From NCBI GenBank assembly GCA_024275815.1, contig JAJRYI010000314.1, forward strand, positions 1-7,026: DNA of 7,026 nt. Reading direction: 5' to 3'. Source of the stretch: Actinomycetes bacterium (GTDB lineage: Bacteria > Actinomycetota > Acidimicrobiia > Spongiisociales > UBA5794). The notes beneath the pieces were generated by a model that did no database searches, had not been told where the DNA came from, and saw only the letters and a program-made list of their open reading frames with translations. A program made the position numbers and the translations under genes. Positions 1 to 7,026 of the stretch are shown in pieces (the stretch's first letter is position 1; each line of letters opens with the position of its first letter).

Positions 1-869
1 GCTGCGACGTAGATCGACGAGTAGGTGCCAACCGCGACGCCGATGAACAGAGCGAGGGCGAACTCCTTGAGTGTCTCGGCTCCAATGGCGAGGAACCCGA
101 CGAGGAGCAGGGATCCGACGGGGAGCAGGGACGTCAGCGACGTGTTGATAGAGCGCATGAGCACCTGGTTCATCGAGAGGTTCACGATGCTCGTGTACGT
201 CGCGCGTTCATCCTGGTCATGGACGTTCTCTTTGACCTTGTCGAAAACGACCACGGTGTCGTACAGCGAGTACCCCAGGATCGTCAGGACTGCGATGATC
301 GTTGCCGGTGTGACGACGAATCCGATCAACGCGTAGATCCCTCCCGCGATCATGAGGTCGTGGAACAACGCTGTGAGCGCAGCAGCCGCCATCTTCCACT
401 CGAAGCGCCAGGTGATGAACAGCGCCACGACGAGGAGGAACACAATGAGTGCTTCGAGTGCTTTGCGCGTCACTTCCGCACCGAATGTCGGTCCGACTGC
501 AGACACGTTGAGATCGTTGACGTCTGCGCCGGCAGCGTCGGCGACCGCCGACGTGAGGGAATCCTGTTCGTCGGCGCTCAGCGACTCGGTTTGGACGTGG
601 ATGAACCCGTCTCCGGTGATCTGCACCCGTGCATCGCCGTACCCGACGGAACGGAGATCTGTGCGGATCTCCTCGACGGTCACACCCGTCTTGTTCTCCA
701 CGGTGATGAGAACACCACCGGTGAAGTCGATCGACAGGTTGAACGGTCGCACGAGCATCATCACGATCGAGGCAACGACGAGCACCGCTGAGACGATGAG
801 GGTCTTGCGTGAGATGGCGACGAAGTCGAACTTCGTCCCACCCTGGTACATCCGTGTGAGCACACTCAT
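1..869 (-). CDS. secF: SecF, protein translocase subunit (partial, C-terminus beyond window)
   Basis: SecF is the inner-membrane partner of SecD; together they use the proton motive force to pull exported proteins out of the SecYEG channel. I translated the frame by hand from the ATG at 869: 289 residues are visible and the reading continues off the left edge, so the end is unknown. Visible landmarks are TM1 (about 22-41), the SIDFTGG motif (46-52), a short periplasmic domain (about 53-125), VGPTFGAE (125-132), TM2 (about 138-154), WRFEWKM (154-160), the TM4 signature GYSLYDTVVVFDKVKEN (199-215, with Asp204) and the SMNQVLMRSINTSLTSLL stretch (232-249), all typical of SecF. The end of the visible part, GTYSSIYVA, is also a common SecF sequence, so only the last TM end and the cytoplasmic tail should be missing. 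The ATG overlaps the secD stop as ATGA, and GGAGG (877-881) lies 7 nt upstream. Confidence 0.97.
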   Translation of the reverse strand, partial: MSVLTRMYQGGTKFDFVAISRKTLIVSAVLVVASIVMMLVRPFNLSIDFTGGVLITVENKTGVTVEEIRTDLRSVGYGDARVQITGDGFIHVQTESLSADEQDSLTSAVADAAGADVNDLNVSAVGPTFGAEVTRKALEALIVFLLVVALFITWRFEWKMAAAALTALFHDLMIAGGIYALIGFVVTPATIIAVLTILGYSLYDTVVVFDKVKENVHDQDERATYTSIVNLSMNQVLMRSINTSLTSLLPVGSLLLVGFLAIGAETLKEFALALFIGVAVGTYSSIYVA

Positions 870-2365
870 GACGACACCTCCGCTGCTTCGAGGACGTGTT
901 CTCGCTCACCTTTGCCCATGGCACCCTTGATGGAGAACGCCCCTCCCTCCCCGAGAGGTCCTCGGCCCATGAGGTACACGGCAGGCCTCGTGAAGAAGTA
1001 CGCGACGATGACGTCGACGACGGTTGCGATCCCGAGGGTGAGGGCGAACCCCTTCACCTGTCCGATTGCAAGGACGAACAGGAGCAGCGCACCGAGGAAC
1101 GTCACCGTGTCTCCGGTCAAGATGGTCCGGTAGGCAGCCTTGAAGGCGTGATCGATCGCCGGGCGCAACCCGCGTCCGAGATGGAACTCTTCCTTGGTTC
1201 GCTCGAAGTAGACGATGTACGAGTCAGAGGTGATACCTACAGACACGATCACACCCGTGACACCTGCAAGGGTCAACGTCGTCCCCTGGGTCTGGCCGAG
1301 GAAGATGATCGTCCCAACCAGGAACGATCCAAAGACGGTGAGACCCATGATCGAGACGATGCCCAGTGACCGGTAGAAGAACAACATGTACCCGGCAACG
1401 AGGAGAAGACCGAACAGGCCCGCAGCAAGGCCGGCCTTGAGGGAGTCGGCGCCGAGGGAGGCGGAGATGGATTCGACACGTTCGCGTTCGAACGTGGTCG
1501 GCAGGGCTCCGTAGCGCAGGATCGCTGCAAGGTTCTGGGCCTGCTCTTCGGCATCCTCTGCGTTGCCGACGGTGATGATGACGGCGTTCGGGTCGAGGCC
1601 GACTCCCGGCTGGACTTCGTTCGCTACCGCAGGGGCTGAAAAGACGACCCCATCGACGACGATCGCCAGTTGGCGCTGCGGGCTACCGGCAGGGAACACG
1701 GCGAGGTACCCGGTCGCCTCGCGGAACTTCTCACCACCGTCACTCGTGAACTCTGGGACGACGACCCACTGTCCTCCGAACCCCCCTGAAGTGAACTGCA
1801 CTCGGGCGTCGGTGATATCTGCCCCCGTCGGGAACTCGACGGTGCCCGACGGTGTCGTCACGACGATGCCGTCGACGTCGTAGACGAGCAGTTCGTCCTG
1901 TGACGGCAGATACGCCCGCTTCGTGACGTCGTCGGCAACGGTGAGTCCCGTGACGGGATCGAGGCCTTCGGGGTGGTCGCCGTCGGGGGCGGTGAGTGCA
2001 GGAGATGCTCGGAACTCACCCAGGACCGCCCTGAAGGAGAGTTCACCGGTCGTCCCGACTGCCTGGAGTGCCCGTTCCCTGTCGGTGACACCGGGCAACT
2101 GGACAACGATCGCGCGGCTACCGACCACGGCGACTTCGGGCTCCTGGACTCCACCGAGGTTCTCGATGCGCCGCCGCATGATGTCCGCAGCGGTGTTCAA
2201 CGTGTCCTGGTCGGTACCCTCGGGTGCAACGAGCGTAACGGCGAACCCGCCCTGGAGATCGAGTCCGAGTTTCGGTGCCCACCCGAGGGCGAGCATCCCT
2301 GCAAGGGATCCCCACGCGATGGCGACCGTGACGATGAGCGTGATCCACGCCTTCTTACGGGTCAT
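866..2365 (-). CDS. secD: SecD, protein translocase subunit
   Basis: SecD is the larger half of the proton-driven SecDF accessory complex at SecYEG. The protein has 499 residues, shorter than E. coli SecD (615). Visible order: TM1 (about 7-29), the family motif LGLDLQGG (33-40), a large extracytoplasmic domain (about 41-305), then five TM segments (about 309-331, 333-356, 363-387, 413-435, 437-460). TM4 carries SDSYIVYFERTKEE (380-393). Asp381 sits where the proton-relay aspartate of the family lies. This wording differs from the E. coli AVDANVLINERIKEE and resembles actinobacterial SecD. The P1 region has a long polar loop rich in Asp, Pro and Thr (about 117-185), probably lineage-specific. 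The C-terminal tail (about 469-499) is hydrophilic. The ATG overlaps the yajC stop (ATGA, 2362-2365) and GGAGG lies 7 nt upstream; the stop overlaps the secF start. Identification is firm; domain limits are estimates. Confidence 0.97.
   Translation of the reverse strand: MTRKKAWITLIVTVAIAWGSLAGMLALGWAPKLGLDLQGGFAVTLVAPEGTDQDTLNTAADIMRRRIENLGGVQEPEVAVVGSRAIVVQLPGVTDRERALQAVGTTGELSFRAVLGEFRASPALTAPDGDHPEGLDPVTGLTVADDVTKRAYLPSQDELLVYDVDGIVVTTPSGTVEFPTGADITDARVQFTSGGFGGQWVVVPEFTSDGGEKFREATGYLAVFPAGSPQRQLAIVVDGVVFSAPAVANEVQPGVGLDPNAVIITVGNAEDAEEQAQNLAAILRYGALPTTFERERVESISASLGADSLKAGLAAGLFGLLLVAGYMLFFYRSLGIVSIMGLTVFGSFLVGTIIFLGQTQGTTLTLAGVTGVIVSVGITSDSYIVYFERTKEEFHLGRGLRPAIDHAFKAAYRTILTGDTVTFLGALLLFVLAIGQVKGFALTLGIATVVDVIVAYFFTRPAVYLMGRGPLGEGGAFSIKGAMGKGEREHVLEAAEVSS
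877..881 (-). promoter_or_regulatory. Shine-Dalgarno site of secF
   Basis: GGAGG on the minus strand lies 7 nt before the secF ATG, inside the 3' end of secD. It supports the chosen start and independent re-initiation at the ATGA overlap. Confidence 0.8.
1477..1496. repeat. 8-bp perfect inverted repeat inside secD
   Basis: CACGTTCG and CGAACGTG are exact inverted copies separated by four bases. In the secD message they would form an 8-bp GC-rich hairpin with a tetraloop. The repeat encodes part of TTFERERVES (residues about 290-299), just before TM2. Much of the symmetry comes from the repeated Glu-Arg codons GAACGC and GAACGT, so coding constraint may explain it. Confidence 0.5.
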
Positions 2366-2685
2366 TTCTCGTCCTCCGTGACTTTCTCTGCAACGGCCCG
2401 CTTCACGACGCGCATCGTGCTTCCACCGAGGTCGATCGTGAAGGTATCGTCATCCTCTTGAACGACTCTGCCGAGGATGCCTCCGATGGTGCGAACTTCA
2501 TCTCCCACCGTGATCTCTGAGCGAAGCTGTTCCATCTTCTTCTGTCGCTTGCGCTGAGGGAGGATCAGCAGGACGTAGAACAAGCCACCGAGGATCAGGA
2601 TCGGGAACAGGAACGTCAGGATCGAGCTCCCTGCCGCTTCGGCTTGGGCCATGAGCGGCACTGGGAAGTATGCAGATACGGTCAC
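2362..2685 (-). CDS. yajC: YajC, Sec translocon accessory subunit
   Basis: YajC is a small single-span membrane protein that associates with SecDF; its exact role is modest and not essential in model bacteria. The protein has 107 residues, about the usual size. Visible parts: a short N-terminal segment, one TM helix (about 21-42), a basic stop-transfer patch PQRKRQKK (43-50), then a small cytoplasmic domain with the family motif GDEVRTIGGILGRV (61-74) and an acidic, lysine-containing end. I chose the GTG at 2685 because GGAGG lies 9 nt upstream. The in-frame ATG at 2652 (residue 12, MAQAEAAGSS) would also keep the TM helix but has no Shine-Dalgarno site. The stop overlaps secD (ATGA). The 53-nt gap before it (2686-2738), the largest gap in the operon, holds the Shine-Dalgarno site and a small inverted repeat but no convincing promoter or terminator. 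Confidence 0.95.
   Translation of the reverse strand: MTVSAYFPVPLMAQAEAAGSSILTFLFPILILGGLFYVLLILPQRKRQKKMEQLRSEITVGDEVRTIGGILGRVVQEDDDTFTIDLGGSTMRVVKRAVAEKVTEDEK
2373..2377 (-). promoter_or_regulatory. Shine-Dalgarno site of secD
   Basis: GGAGG on the minus strand lies 7 nt before the secD ATG, within the last codons of yajC. It fixes the secD start at 2365. Confidence 0.8.
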
Positions 2686-2694
2686 GAGGGTGAG

Positions 2695-2705
2695 CCTCCG
2701 GGAGG
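2695..2705 (-). promoter_or_regulatory. yajC Shine-Dalgarno site with adjacent complementary CCTCC
   Basis: The GGAGG at 2695-2699 (minus strand) is placed 9 nt before the GTG start of yajC. Directly upstream in the message is CCTCC (2701-2705), separated by one base. A CCUC/GAGG stem with a 3-nt loop could hide the ribosome-binding site. The stem is only 4 bp, so any effect is speculative; the Shine-Dalgarno assignment itself is good. Confidence 0.6.
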
Positions 2706-2738
2706 GGTATGGCTGCTCCGTACGGGAACCCTGAGATG

Positions 2739-3863
2739 CTAGCGTCCGGTGATTCCAAGTCTCTGCTTCCGGCGGGCAACGACGTCTTCGTGAAAGGCTG
2801 CGAAGGTGCCTCGGGCGATGTGCCCCCTGACATCGGCCATCAGCCGATACGTGTATGCGAGGTTGTGCAGTGTGAGCAGCCGATGCCCTGTGAGTTCACC
2901 TGTGCGGTAGAGGTGCCTGATGTGAGCCCTCGAGTAACGTCGACACGCCACACAGTCACACGTCTCCTCGAGGGGACGGGCATCGTGTTCCCACTCCCCA
3001 CGTTTGATCGACAGGTCACCGTCTCTCGTGAGCGCCTTACCGTGTCTGGCAAGCCTGGTCGGGATGACACAGTCGAACAGGTCGACACCGTGGCTGACCG
3101 CATCGAGAAGACCTTCGGTATCGCCGAGGCCCATCACGTAACGCACACCCGAGAGCGGAAGCTCCGGGATCGTTGCTTCTATGGCCGTCGCCCGCTCCTG
3201 TGGGGTTTCACCCACGGCGAGGCCTCCGATCCCGAATCCCGGGAATCCGATGGCGGCGGTCTCGCGTGCTGAGATGCGTCGCAGTTGCGGGTCCGAGCCA
3301 CCCTGAACGATGCCGAAGAGTGCTCGATCTCTCCGCTTCTTAGCTGCCTTCGAACGTTCCGCCCATCGCAGCGTCTGGTACATCGCCGACTCCGTCACCT
3401 CACGGGGCGCAGGGAGGCCGACTGGTACGTCGAGCGCCATGGCTATGTCTGCGCCGAGCGCCTCTTGGACGCCGATCGATCGTTCCGGACTGAGCTCGAT
3501 ACGGGACCCGTCGTACGAGGAGGCGAACACGAGGGTGTCCTCGGATATCTTCGGCGACAGAGAAAGCACCTGATAGCCGCCTGAGTCGGTCAGTATCGGC
3601 TTGTCCCATGCCATGAACCTGTGCAGGCCCCCGAGCTGCTCGACGGTGCCTTCACCCGGCCGCAGCATCAAGTGGTACGTGTTGGACAGCACGATCTGTG
3701 CACCGAGACGATCGAGGTCTTCCGTGTCGAGGAGTTTCACGGAAGCTCGGGTGCCGACCGCCATGAAGTTGGGGGTCTCTACGTCACCGTGAGGTGTCGA
3801 CATCACGCCTGTGCGGGCCGACCCATCGCTGGCCGAGGTCACGAAGGACACGGGCTCGCTCAT
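2739..3863 (-). CDS. tgt: Queuine/preQ1 tRNA-ribosyltransferase (bacterial TGT)
   Basis: Tgt exchanges guanine at position 34 of tRNAs with GUN anticodons (Asp, Asn, His, Tyr) for preQ1, the committing step of queuosine formation on tRNA. The 374-residue protein matches the usual bacterial length. Visible motifs: SNTYHLMLRPG (60-70), DSGGYQ (93-98) with the general acid/base Asp93, GIVQGG (184-189), the preQ1-pocket GGLAVGE (213-219), and LFDCVIPTR (262-270) with the nucleophile Asp264. The zinc site is complete: Cys302, Cys304 and Cys307 in CDCVAC, and His333 in LHN. Residue equivalence to the Zymomonas enzyme is by motif. The ATG at 3863 overlaps the queA stop as ATGA and has GAGG 7 nt upstream (3871-3874). 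The frame stays open far upstream through queA, but that part does not resemble TGT and is a shadow. The gene ends in TAG at 2739. Confidence 0.98.
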   Translation of the reverse strand: MSEPVSFVTSASDGSARTGVMSTPHGDVETPNFMAVGTRASVKLLDTEDLDRLGAQIVLSNTYHLMLRPGEGTVEQLGGLHRFMAWDKPILTDSGGYQVLSLSPKISEDTLVFASSYDGSRIELSPERSIGVQEALGADIAMALDVPVGLPAPREVTESAMYQTLRWAERSKAAKKRRDRALFGIVQGGSDPQLRRISARETAAIGFPGFGIGGLAVGETPQERATAIEATIPELPLSGVRYVMGLGDTEGLLDAVSHGVDLFDCVIPTRLARHGKALTRDGDLSIKRGEWEHDARPLEETCDCVACRRYSRAHIRHLYRTGELTGHRLLTLHNLAYTYRLMADVRGHIARGTFAAFHEDVVARRKQRLGITGR

Positions 3864-4873
3864 CGCCCCACCTCGAGATACATCGCGTCTCCGAACGAGA
3901 GGAAGCGGTACCCGTTGGCGAGTGCGTGTTCGTACGCAGCCCTCCATCGGTCTCCGATGAGCGCCCCGAGCATCACGAGGAGGGTCGTTCGCGGTGCGTG
4001 GAAGTTGGTCACGAGTGCGTCGACGATCCGTGTCTCGTAGCCTGGTCGGATGAACAGGCTGGTCGGGCCTTCGAACTCCTCGAGCACACCGGTCGCGGGA
4101 GACGCACTTTCGAGTGTTCGCACGACAGTCGTCCCGACTGCAACGATCCGGCCTCCTTGAGCTCGCGTCTCCTCGACTGCTTGAACGGCCTCGCCGCCGA
4201 CGCGGATGCGCTCCGTGTGCATCCGATGCGCGTCGACCAACTCTGTGGTCATGGGTCTGAACGTATCGAGACCCACTTCGAGCTCGACCTGTGCGATCCC
4301 GATGCCGGCAGCAGAAAGGGTGTCGAGCAGGGAGCGTGTGAAGTGGAGCGCCGCGGTCGGTGCGGCCGCGGAACCGACCGTCTGGGCGAAAACGGTCTGA
4401 TAGCGCTCCGGGTCCTCGAGCGTGCCTTTGAAGTACGGCGGCAACGGGATCGTCCCGGACGCTTCGATAGCCTCTTCGACCTCCCCGGGCGCATCGAGGG
4501 TCACGGTTGCAACGCCGTCGACGGGGTCGCTGAGCAGGGTGGCCGTGAGGGTGGCGCAATCAACGACACTGCCTTCACTCAGTTTCGCTGCAGGCCGCAG
4601 GAGTGCCCTCCACCTGCTCGGATCGATCCGTTGCGTGAGCAGGATCTCGGTTCTTCCCCCACCGGGACGTCGCCGGCCCACGAGACGGGCAGAGCGAACC
4701 CTCGTTCTGTTCACGACGAGGAGGTCCCCGCTCCTCAAGACGTCGGGGAGGTCACTGAATCGGCGGTCCTGGAGCCCATCGAGCACGAGGAGGCGCGCAT
4801 CATCACGAGGTTCGATCGCAGACTGGGCGATCGCCTCATCCGGCAACGTGTAGTCGAACTCATCGGTGCGCAC
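3860..4873 (-). CDS. queA: S-adenosylmethionine:tRNA ribosyltransferase-isomerase (QueA)
   Basis: QueA moves the ribosyl part of S-adenosylmethionine onto preQ1 in tRNA and isomerises it to epoxyqueuosine, acting directly after Tgt. The protein has 337 residues, normal for the family. Visible motifs: FDYTLPDEAIAQ (6-17), VVNRTRV (53-59), YQTVFA (159-164), GSAAAPTAALHFT (167-179), VGTTVVRTLES (246-256), LVTNFHAPRTTLLVML (287-302) and YRFLSFGDAM (322-331). The start is the GTG at 4873: the conserved FDY begins at residue 6 and the only in-frame codons upstream are five codons down to the ruvB stop. No Shine-Dalgarno site is visible in the 15-nt gap, so translation may depend on coupling to ruvB. 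The stop overlaps tgt by ATGA. Its presence predicts preQ1 synthesis or uptake and an epoxyqueuosine reductase elsewhere in the genome. Confidence 0.97.
   Translation of the reverse strand: MRTDEFDYTLPDEAIAQSAIEPRDDARLLVLDGLQDRRFSDLPDVLRSGDLLVVNRTRVRSARLVGRRRPGGGRTEILLTQRIDPSRWRALLRPAAKLSEGSVVDCATLTATLLSDPVDGVATVTLDAPGEVEEAIEASGTIPLPPYFKGTLEDPERYQTVFAQTVGSAAAPTAALHFTRSLLDTLSAAGIGIAQVELEVGLDTFRPMTTELVDAHRMHTERIRVGGEAVQAVEETRAQGGRIVAVGTTVVRTLESASPATGVLEEFEGPTSLFIRPGYETRIVDALVTNFHAPRTTLLVMLGALIGDRWRAAYEHALANGYRFLSFGDAMYLEVGR
4354..4380. repeat. 8-bp perfect inverted repeat inside queA
   Basis: CGGTCGGT and ACCGACCG are exact inverted copies around an 11-base centre that itself contains GCGGCCGC. 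The stretch encodes the conserved VGSAAAPTA motif of QueA, so the symmetry may simply come from GC-rich codons of a fixed protein motif. Confidence 0.45.
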
Positions 4874-4888
4874 GGCACAAGGGTACGG

Positions 4889-5913
<1,025 letters not shown>

Positions 5914-5914
<1 letters not shown>

Positions 5915-6489
5915 CAGGTAGCCGCTCTGCCGAGTTGCTGCAACGAGCGCTTCAACATGTCCTCGACGGAGATGTCCTGGGGCATGTCGGCAAGGGTACC
6001 TCTGATCTCTTCAGCCCCGTACCCGAGTCCGGCAAGTGCTTCGCGCACCTCAGCAAGCGGACCAGAGGCGGTACCTGCTTCGAAGTCGATCTCCATCTTG
6101 GGACGGAGCTCCACCATGAGTTTCTCTGCGCTTCTCTTGCCGATGCCCGGTACGGCTGTCAGCGCCGTCACGTCGTCGCTGACGACCGCGATCCGCAGTT
6201 GTTCGGGTGTCATCGTGGCGAGGATGGCCAACCCGACCTTCGGTCCGATCCCCGACACTCCCAGCAGCATTGAAAACAGCGCCTTGTCGGCAACCGTGTC
6301 GAACCCGAAGAGCGCGAGCTGGTCCTCACGGACATGCAGATGGGTGTGGAGCACGACCTCTTCACCGATGCCGGGCAGACCCACGAGCGTTCGCGGCGTC
6401 ACAGCGACCTGGTAGCCGATGCCTCCCACGTCGAGCACGATGGCCTCGGTCCCTCGATCGACGAGTACTCCCCGGAGGCGGCCGATCAT
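5914..6489 (-). CDS. ruvA: Holliday junction DNA-binding protein RuvA
   Basis: RuvA is the tetrameric, DNA-structure-specific protein that holds the four-way junction open and loads RuvB rings. The protein has 191 residues, normal size. Visible parts: the N-terminal OB-fold starting MIGRLRG and VGGIGYQV (21-28), THLHVREDQLALFGF (49-63) with the acidic pin Glu55-Asp56, first helix-hairpin-helix LLGVSGIGPKVGLAIL (75-90), second TAVPGIGKRSAEKLMVELR (111-129), a linker (about 131-145) and the RuvB-binding domain III (about 146-190) with EVREALAGLGY (147-157). The start is the ATG at 6489, which overlaps the ruvC stop as ATGA and has GAGGA 7 nt upstream (6497-6501). The frame is open upstream through ruvC, but family N-termini begin with MIG, so the longer reading is not real. 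Confidence 0.97.
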
Positions 6490-6980
6490 CGTGCCGTCCT
6501 CGATGCCAGGTGCCCGTTGTGTTGTACGTGACACAGCGCCACGCCGAGGGCGTCGGCGACGTCTGCAGGCCCGGAGATCGACCCCAACCCGAGGCGCATC
6601 GACACGACGGCAGCGATCTGGTCCTTGTCGGCAGACCCCGATCCTGTGATCGTGAGCTTCATCTGTGACGGCGTGTACTCGGCCACTGCTATGCCGTGAC
6701 CTGCGATCGTCGCCATGATGACACCCGAGGCCCGTGCAACAGCGATCGCCGTGCCCCTGTTCCTGTTGACGAACACCTGCTCGATCGCAGCGCCGTCGAC
6801 CCGGTAGTCGTCGAGGACGCCGAGGATGTCCGCACGGAGCTCGAGGAGGCGTTGCGCCGTGGACCCCTTGGGATCGGTTCGGATGACTCCGGCCGTCACG
6901 GCTCGTGTGCGACCCGCATCTGATTCGACGATCCCGTACCCGGTGCGGGTGAGTCCGGGATCGATACCTAGAACGAACAT
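6486..6980 (-). CDS. ruvC: Holliday junction resolvase RuvC
   Basis: RuvC is the dimeric, metal-dependent endonuclease that nicks two opposite strands of a Holliday junction held by RuvAB. The protein has 164 residues, close to the usual 160-175, with an RNase H-like fold. The four catalytic acids are present by motif: Asp7 in LGIDPGLTRTGYG (4-16), Glu67 in AAIEQVFVNRN (64-74), and Asp140 and Asp143 in ADVADALGVALCH (139-151). YTPSQMKLTITGSGSADKDQ (102-121) is the usual substrate-side loop. I chose the ATG at 6980 because family members begin two or three residues before LGIDPG. An in-frame TTG at 7016 would add 12 unconserved residues. No Shine-Dalgarno site precedes the ATG; the message may be leaderless. 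A LexA box covers the start codon. The stop overlaps ruvA by ATGA. Confidence 0.97.
   Translation of the reverse strand: MFVLGIDPGLTRTGYGIVESDAGRTRAVTAGVIRTDPKGSTAQRLLELRADILGVLDDYRVDGAAIEQVFVNRNRGTAIAVARASGVIMATIAGHGIAVAEYTPSQMKLTITGSGSADKDQIAAVVSMRLGLGSISGPADVADALGVALCHVQHNGHLASRTAR
6497..6501 (-). promoter_or_regulatory. Shine-Dalgarno site of ruvA
   Basis: GAGGA on the minus strand lies 7 nt before the ruvA ATG, inside the end of ruvC. It supports the start at 6489 over the longer upstream frame. Confidence 0.65.
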
Positions 6981-6987
6981 ATGTTCG
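6974..6987. promoter_or_regulatory. LexA-binding site (SOS box), perfect palindrome
   Basis: CGAACATATGTTCG is a perfect 14-bp palindrome and fits the LexA operator of Gram-positive bacteria and actinobacteria, CGAAC-N4-GTTCG. Its central ATG on the minus strand is the ruvC start codon (6978-6980). LexA bound here would cover the start point of the promoter proposed just upstream. ruvCAB genes are known SOS targets in many bacteria, which fits. I noticed no second GAAC-N4-GTTC site in the window. Confidence 0.88.
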
Positions 6988-6988
6988 G

Positions 6989-7016
6989 ATGATAGGAGCG
7001 GGGTGTGACATTGCAA
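6989..7016 (-). promoter_or_regulatory. Probable sigma70-type promoter of the ruvC operon
   Basis: On the minus strand, TTGCAA (7011-7016) and TATCAT (6989-6994) are spaced by 16 nt; they match the -35 consensus TTGACA at 4 of 6 and the -10 consensus TATAAT at 5 of 6 positions. Transcription starting 7-9 nt after the -10 element would begin at or within two bases of the ruvC ATG, giving a leaderless or nearly leaderless message. The LexA box starts only one base after the -10 element. Sequence further upstream is mostly outside the window, so another promoter cannot be excluded. Confidence 0.6.
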
Positions 7017-7026
7017 GCATCGATCC

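Noticed and set aside
217..924. Minus-strand open frame of 235 codons over secF and the secD end
   Set aside because: It is in the wrong frame; the secF frame from 869 gives a continuous, clearly homologous membrane protein.
1483..1492. Possible second LexA-like site around CGTTCGAACG in secD
   Set aside because: The half-sites are in the opposite order (GTTC before GAAC, no 4-nt spacer), so it does not match CGAAC-N4-GTTCG, and it is inside coding sequence.
2686..2738. Possible terminator or promoter in the tgt-yajC gap
   Set aside because: CCGTACGG is a loop-free palindrome without a T-run, and TAGCAT lacks a suitable -35 element, so neither call is supported.
3864..4559. Upstream extension of tgt through queA on the minus strand (a possible larger fusion protein)
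   Set aside because: The added residues are arginine-rich shadow sequence; the TGT homology starts right after the ATG at 3863, which has a ribosome site and an ATGA overlap with queA.
6981..7016. Longer ruvC starting at TTG 7016
   Set aside because: The 12 extra residues are not RuvC-like, TTG is a rare start, and the codons would run through the proposed -35, -10 and LexA elements. Not fully excluded without 5'-end data.
6490..7020. Upstream extension of ruvA through ruvC on the minus strand
   Set aside because: The added 177 residues are shadow translation of ruvC; RuvA begins at MIGRLRG with its own ribosome site.

Overview
The window is a single, tightly packed run of eight genes, all on the minus strand. 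In transcription order (right to left) they are ruvC, ruvA, ruvB, queA, tgt, yajC, secD and secF; secF runs off the left edge. I see no gene on the plus strand, no RNA gene, no mobile element, no CRISPR array and no terminator. The base composition is GC-rich (about 60% by eye). A Gram-positive-type LexA box (CGAAC-N4-GTTCG), the actinobacterial style of SecD (a DSxxVxFER-like motif in TM4, separate secD and secF genes) and a probable leaderless start together suggest an actinobacterium. The queA-tgt pair in this locus is unusual for the well-known actinobacterial groups, so a deep-branching lineage such as Acidimicrobiia is my guess. This is inference, not a search result.

Layout. The far right (6974-7016) holds a plausible promoter (TTGCAA, 16 nt spacer, TATCAT). 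A perfect 14-bp palindromic LexA/SOS box lies just downstream and straddles the ruvC start codon. ruvC (6486-6980), ruvA (5914-6489) and ruvB (4889-5914) follow with 4-nt and 1-nt overlaps and encode the complete Holliday-junction machinery. After 15 nt come queA (3860-4873) and tgt (2739-3863), which overlap by 4 nt and encode the last transglycosylase and ribosyl-transfer steps of tRNA queuosine synthesis. After 53 nt come yajC (2362-2685), secD (866-2365) and secF (<1-869), the Sec accessory complex that uses the proton motive force. yajC/secD and secD/secF also overlap by ATGA.

How the genes work together. RuvA and RuvB bind and migrate Holliday junctions and RuvC cuts them. Tgt swaps guanine-34 for preQ1, and QueA then converts preQ1 to epoxyqueuosine. 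YajC, SecD and SecF pull exported proteins through SecYEG. The order ruv-queA-tgt-yajC-secDF is a known bacterial arrangement, so the gene content is conventional housekeeping. The most interesting signal is the regulatory architecture at the head of the operon: a textbook SOS operator laid directly over the start codon of what looks like a leaderless ruvC message, with no clear promoter seen further down.
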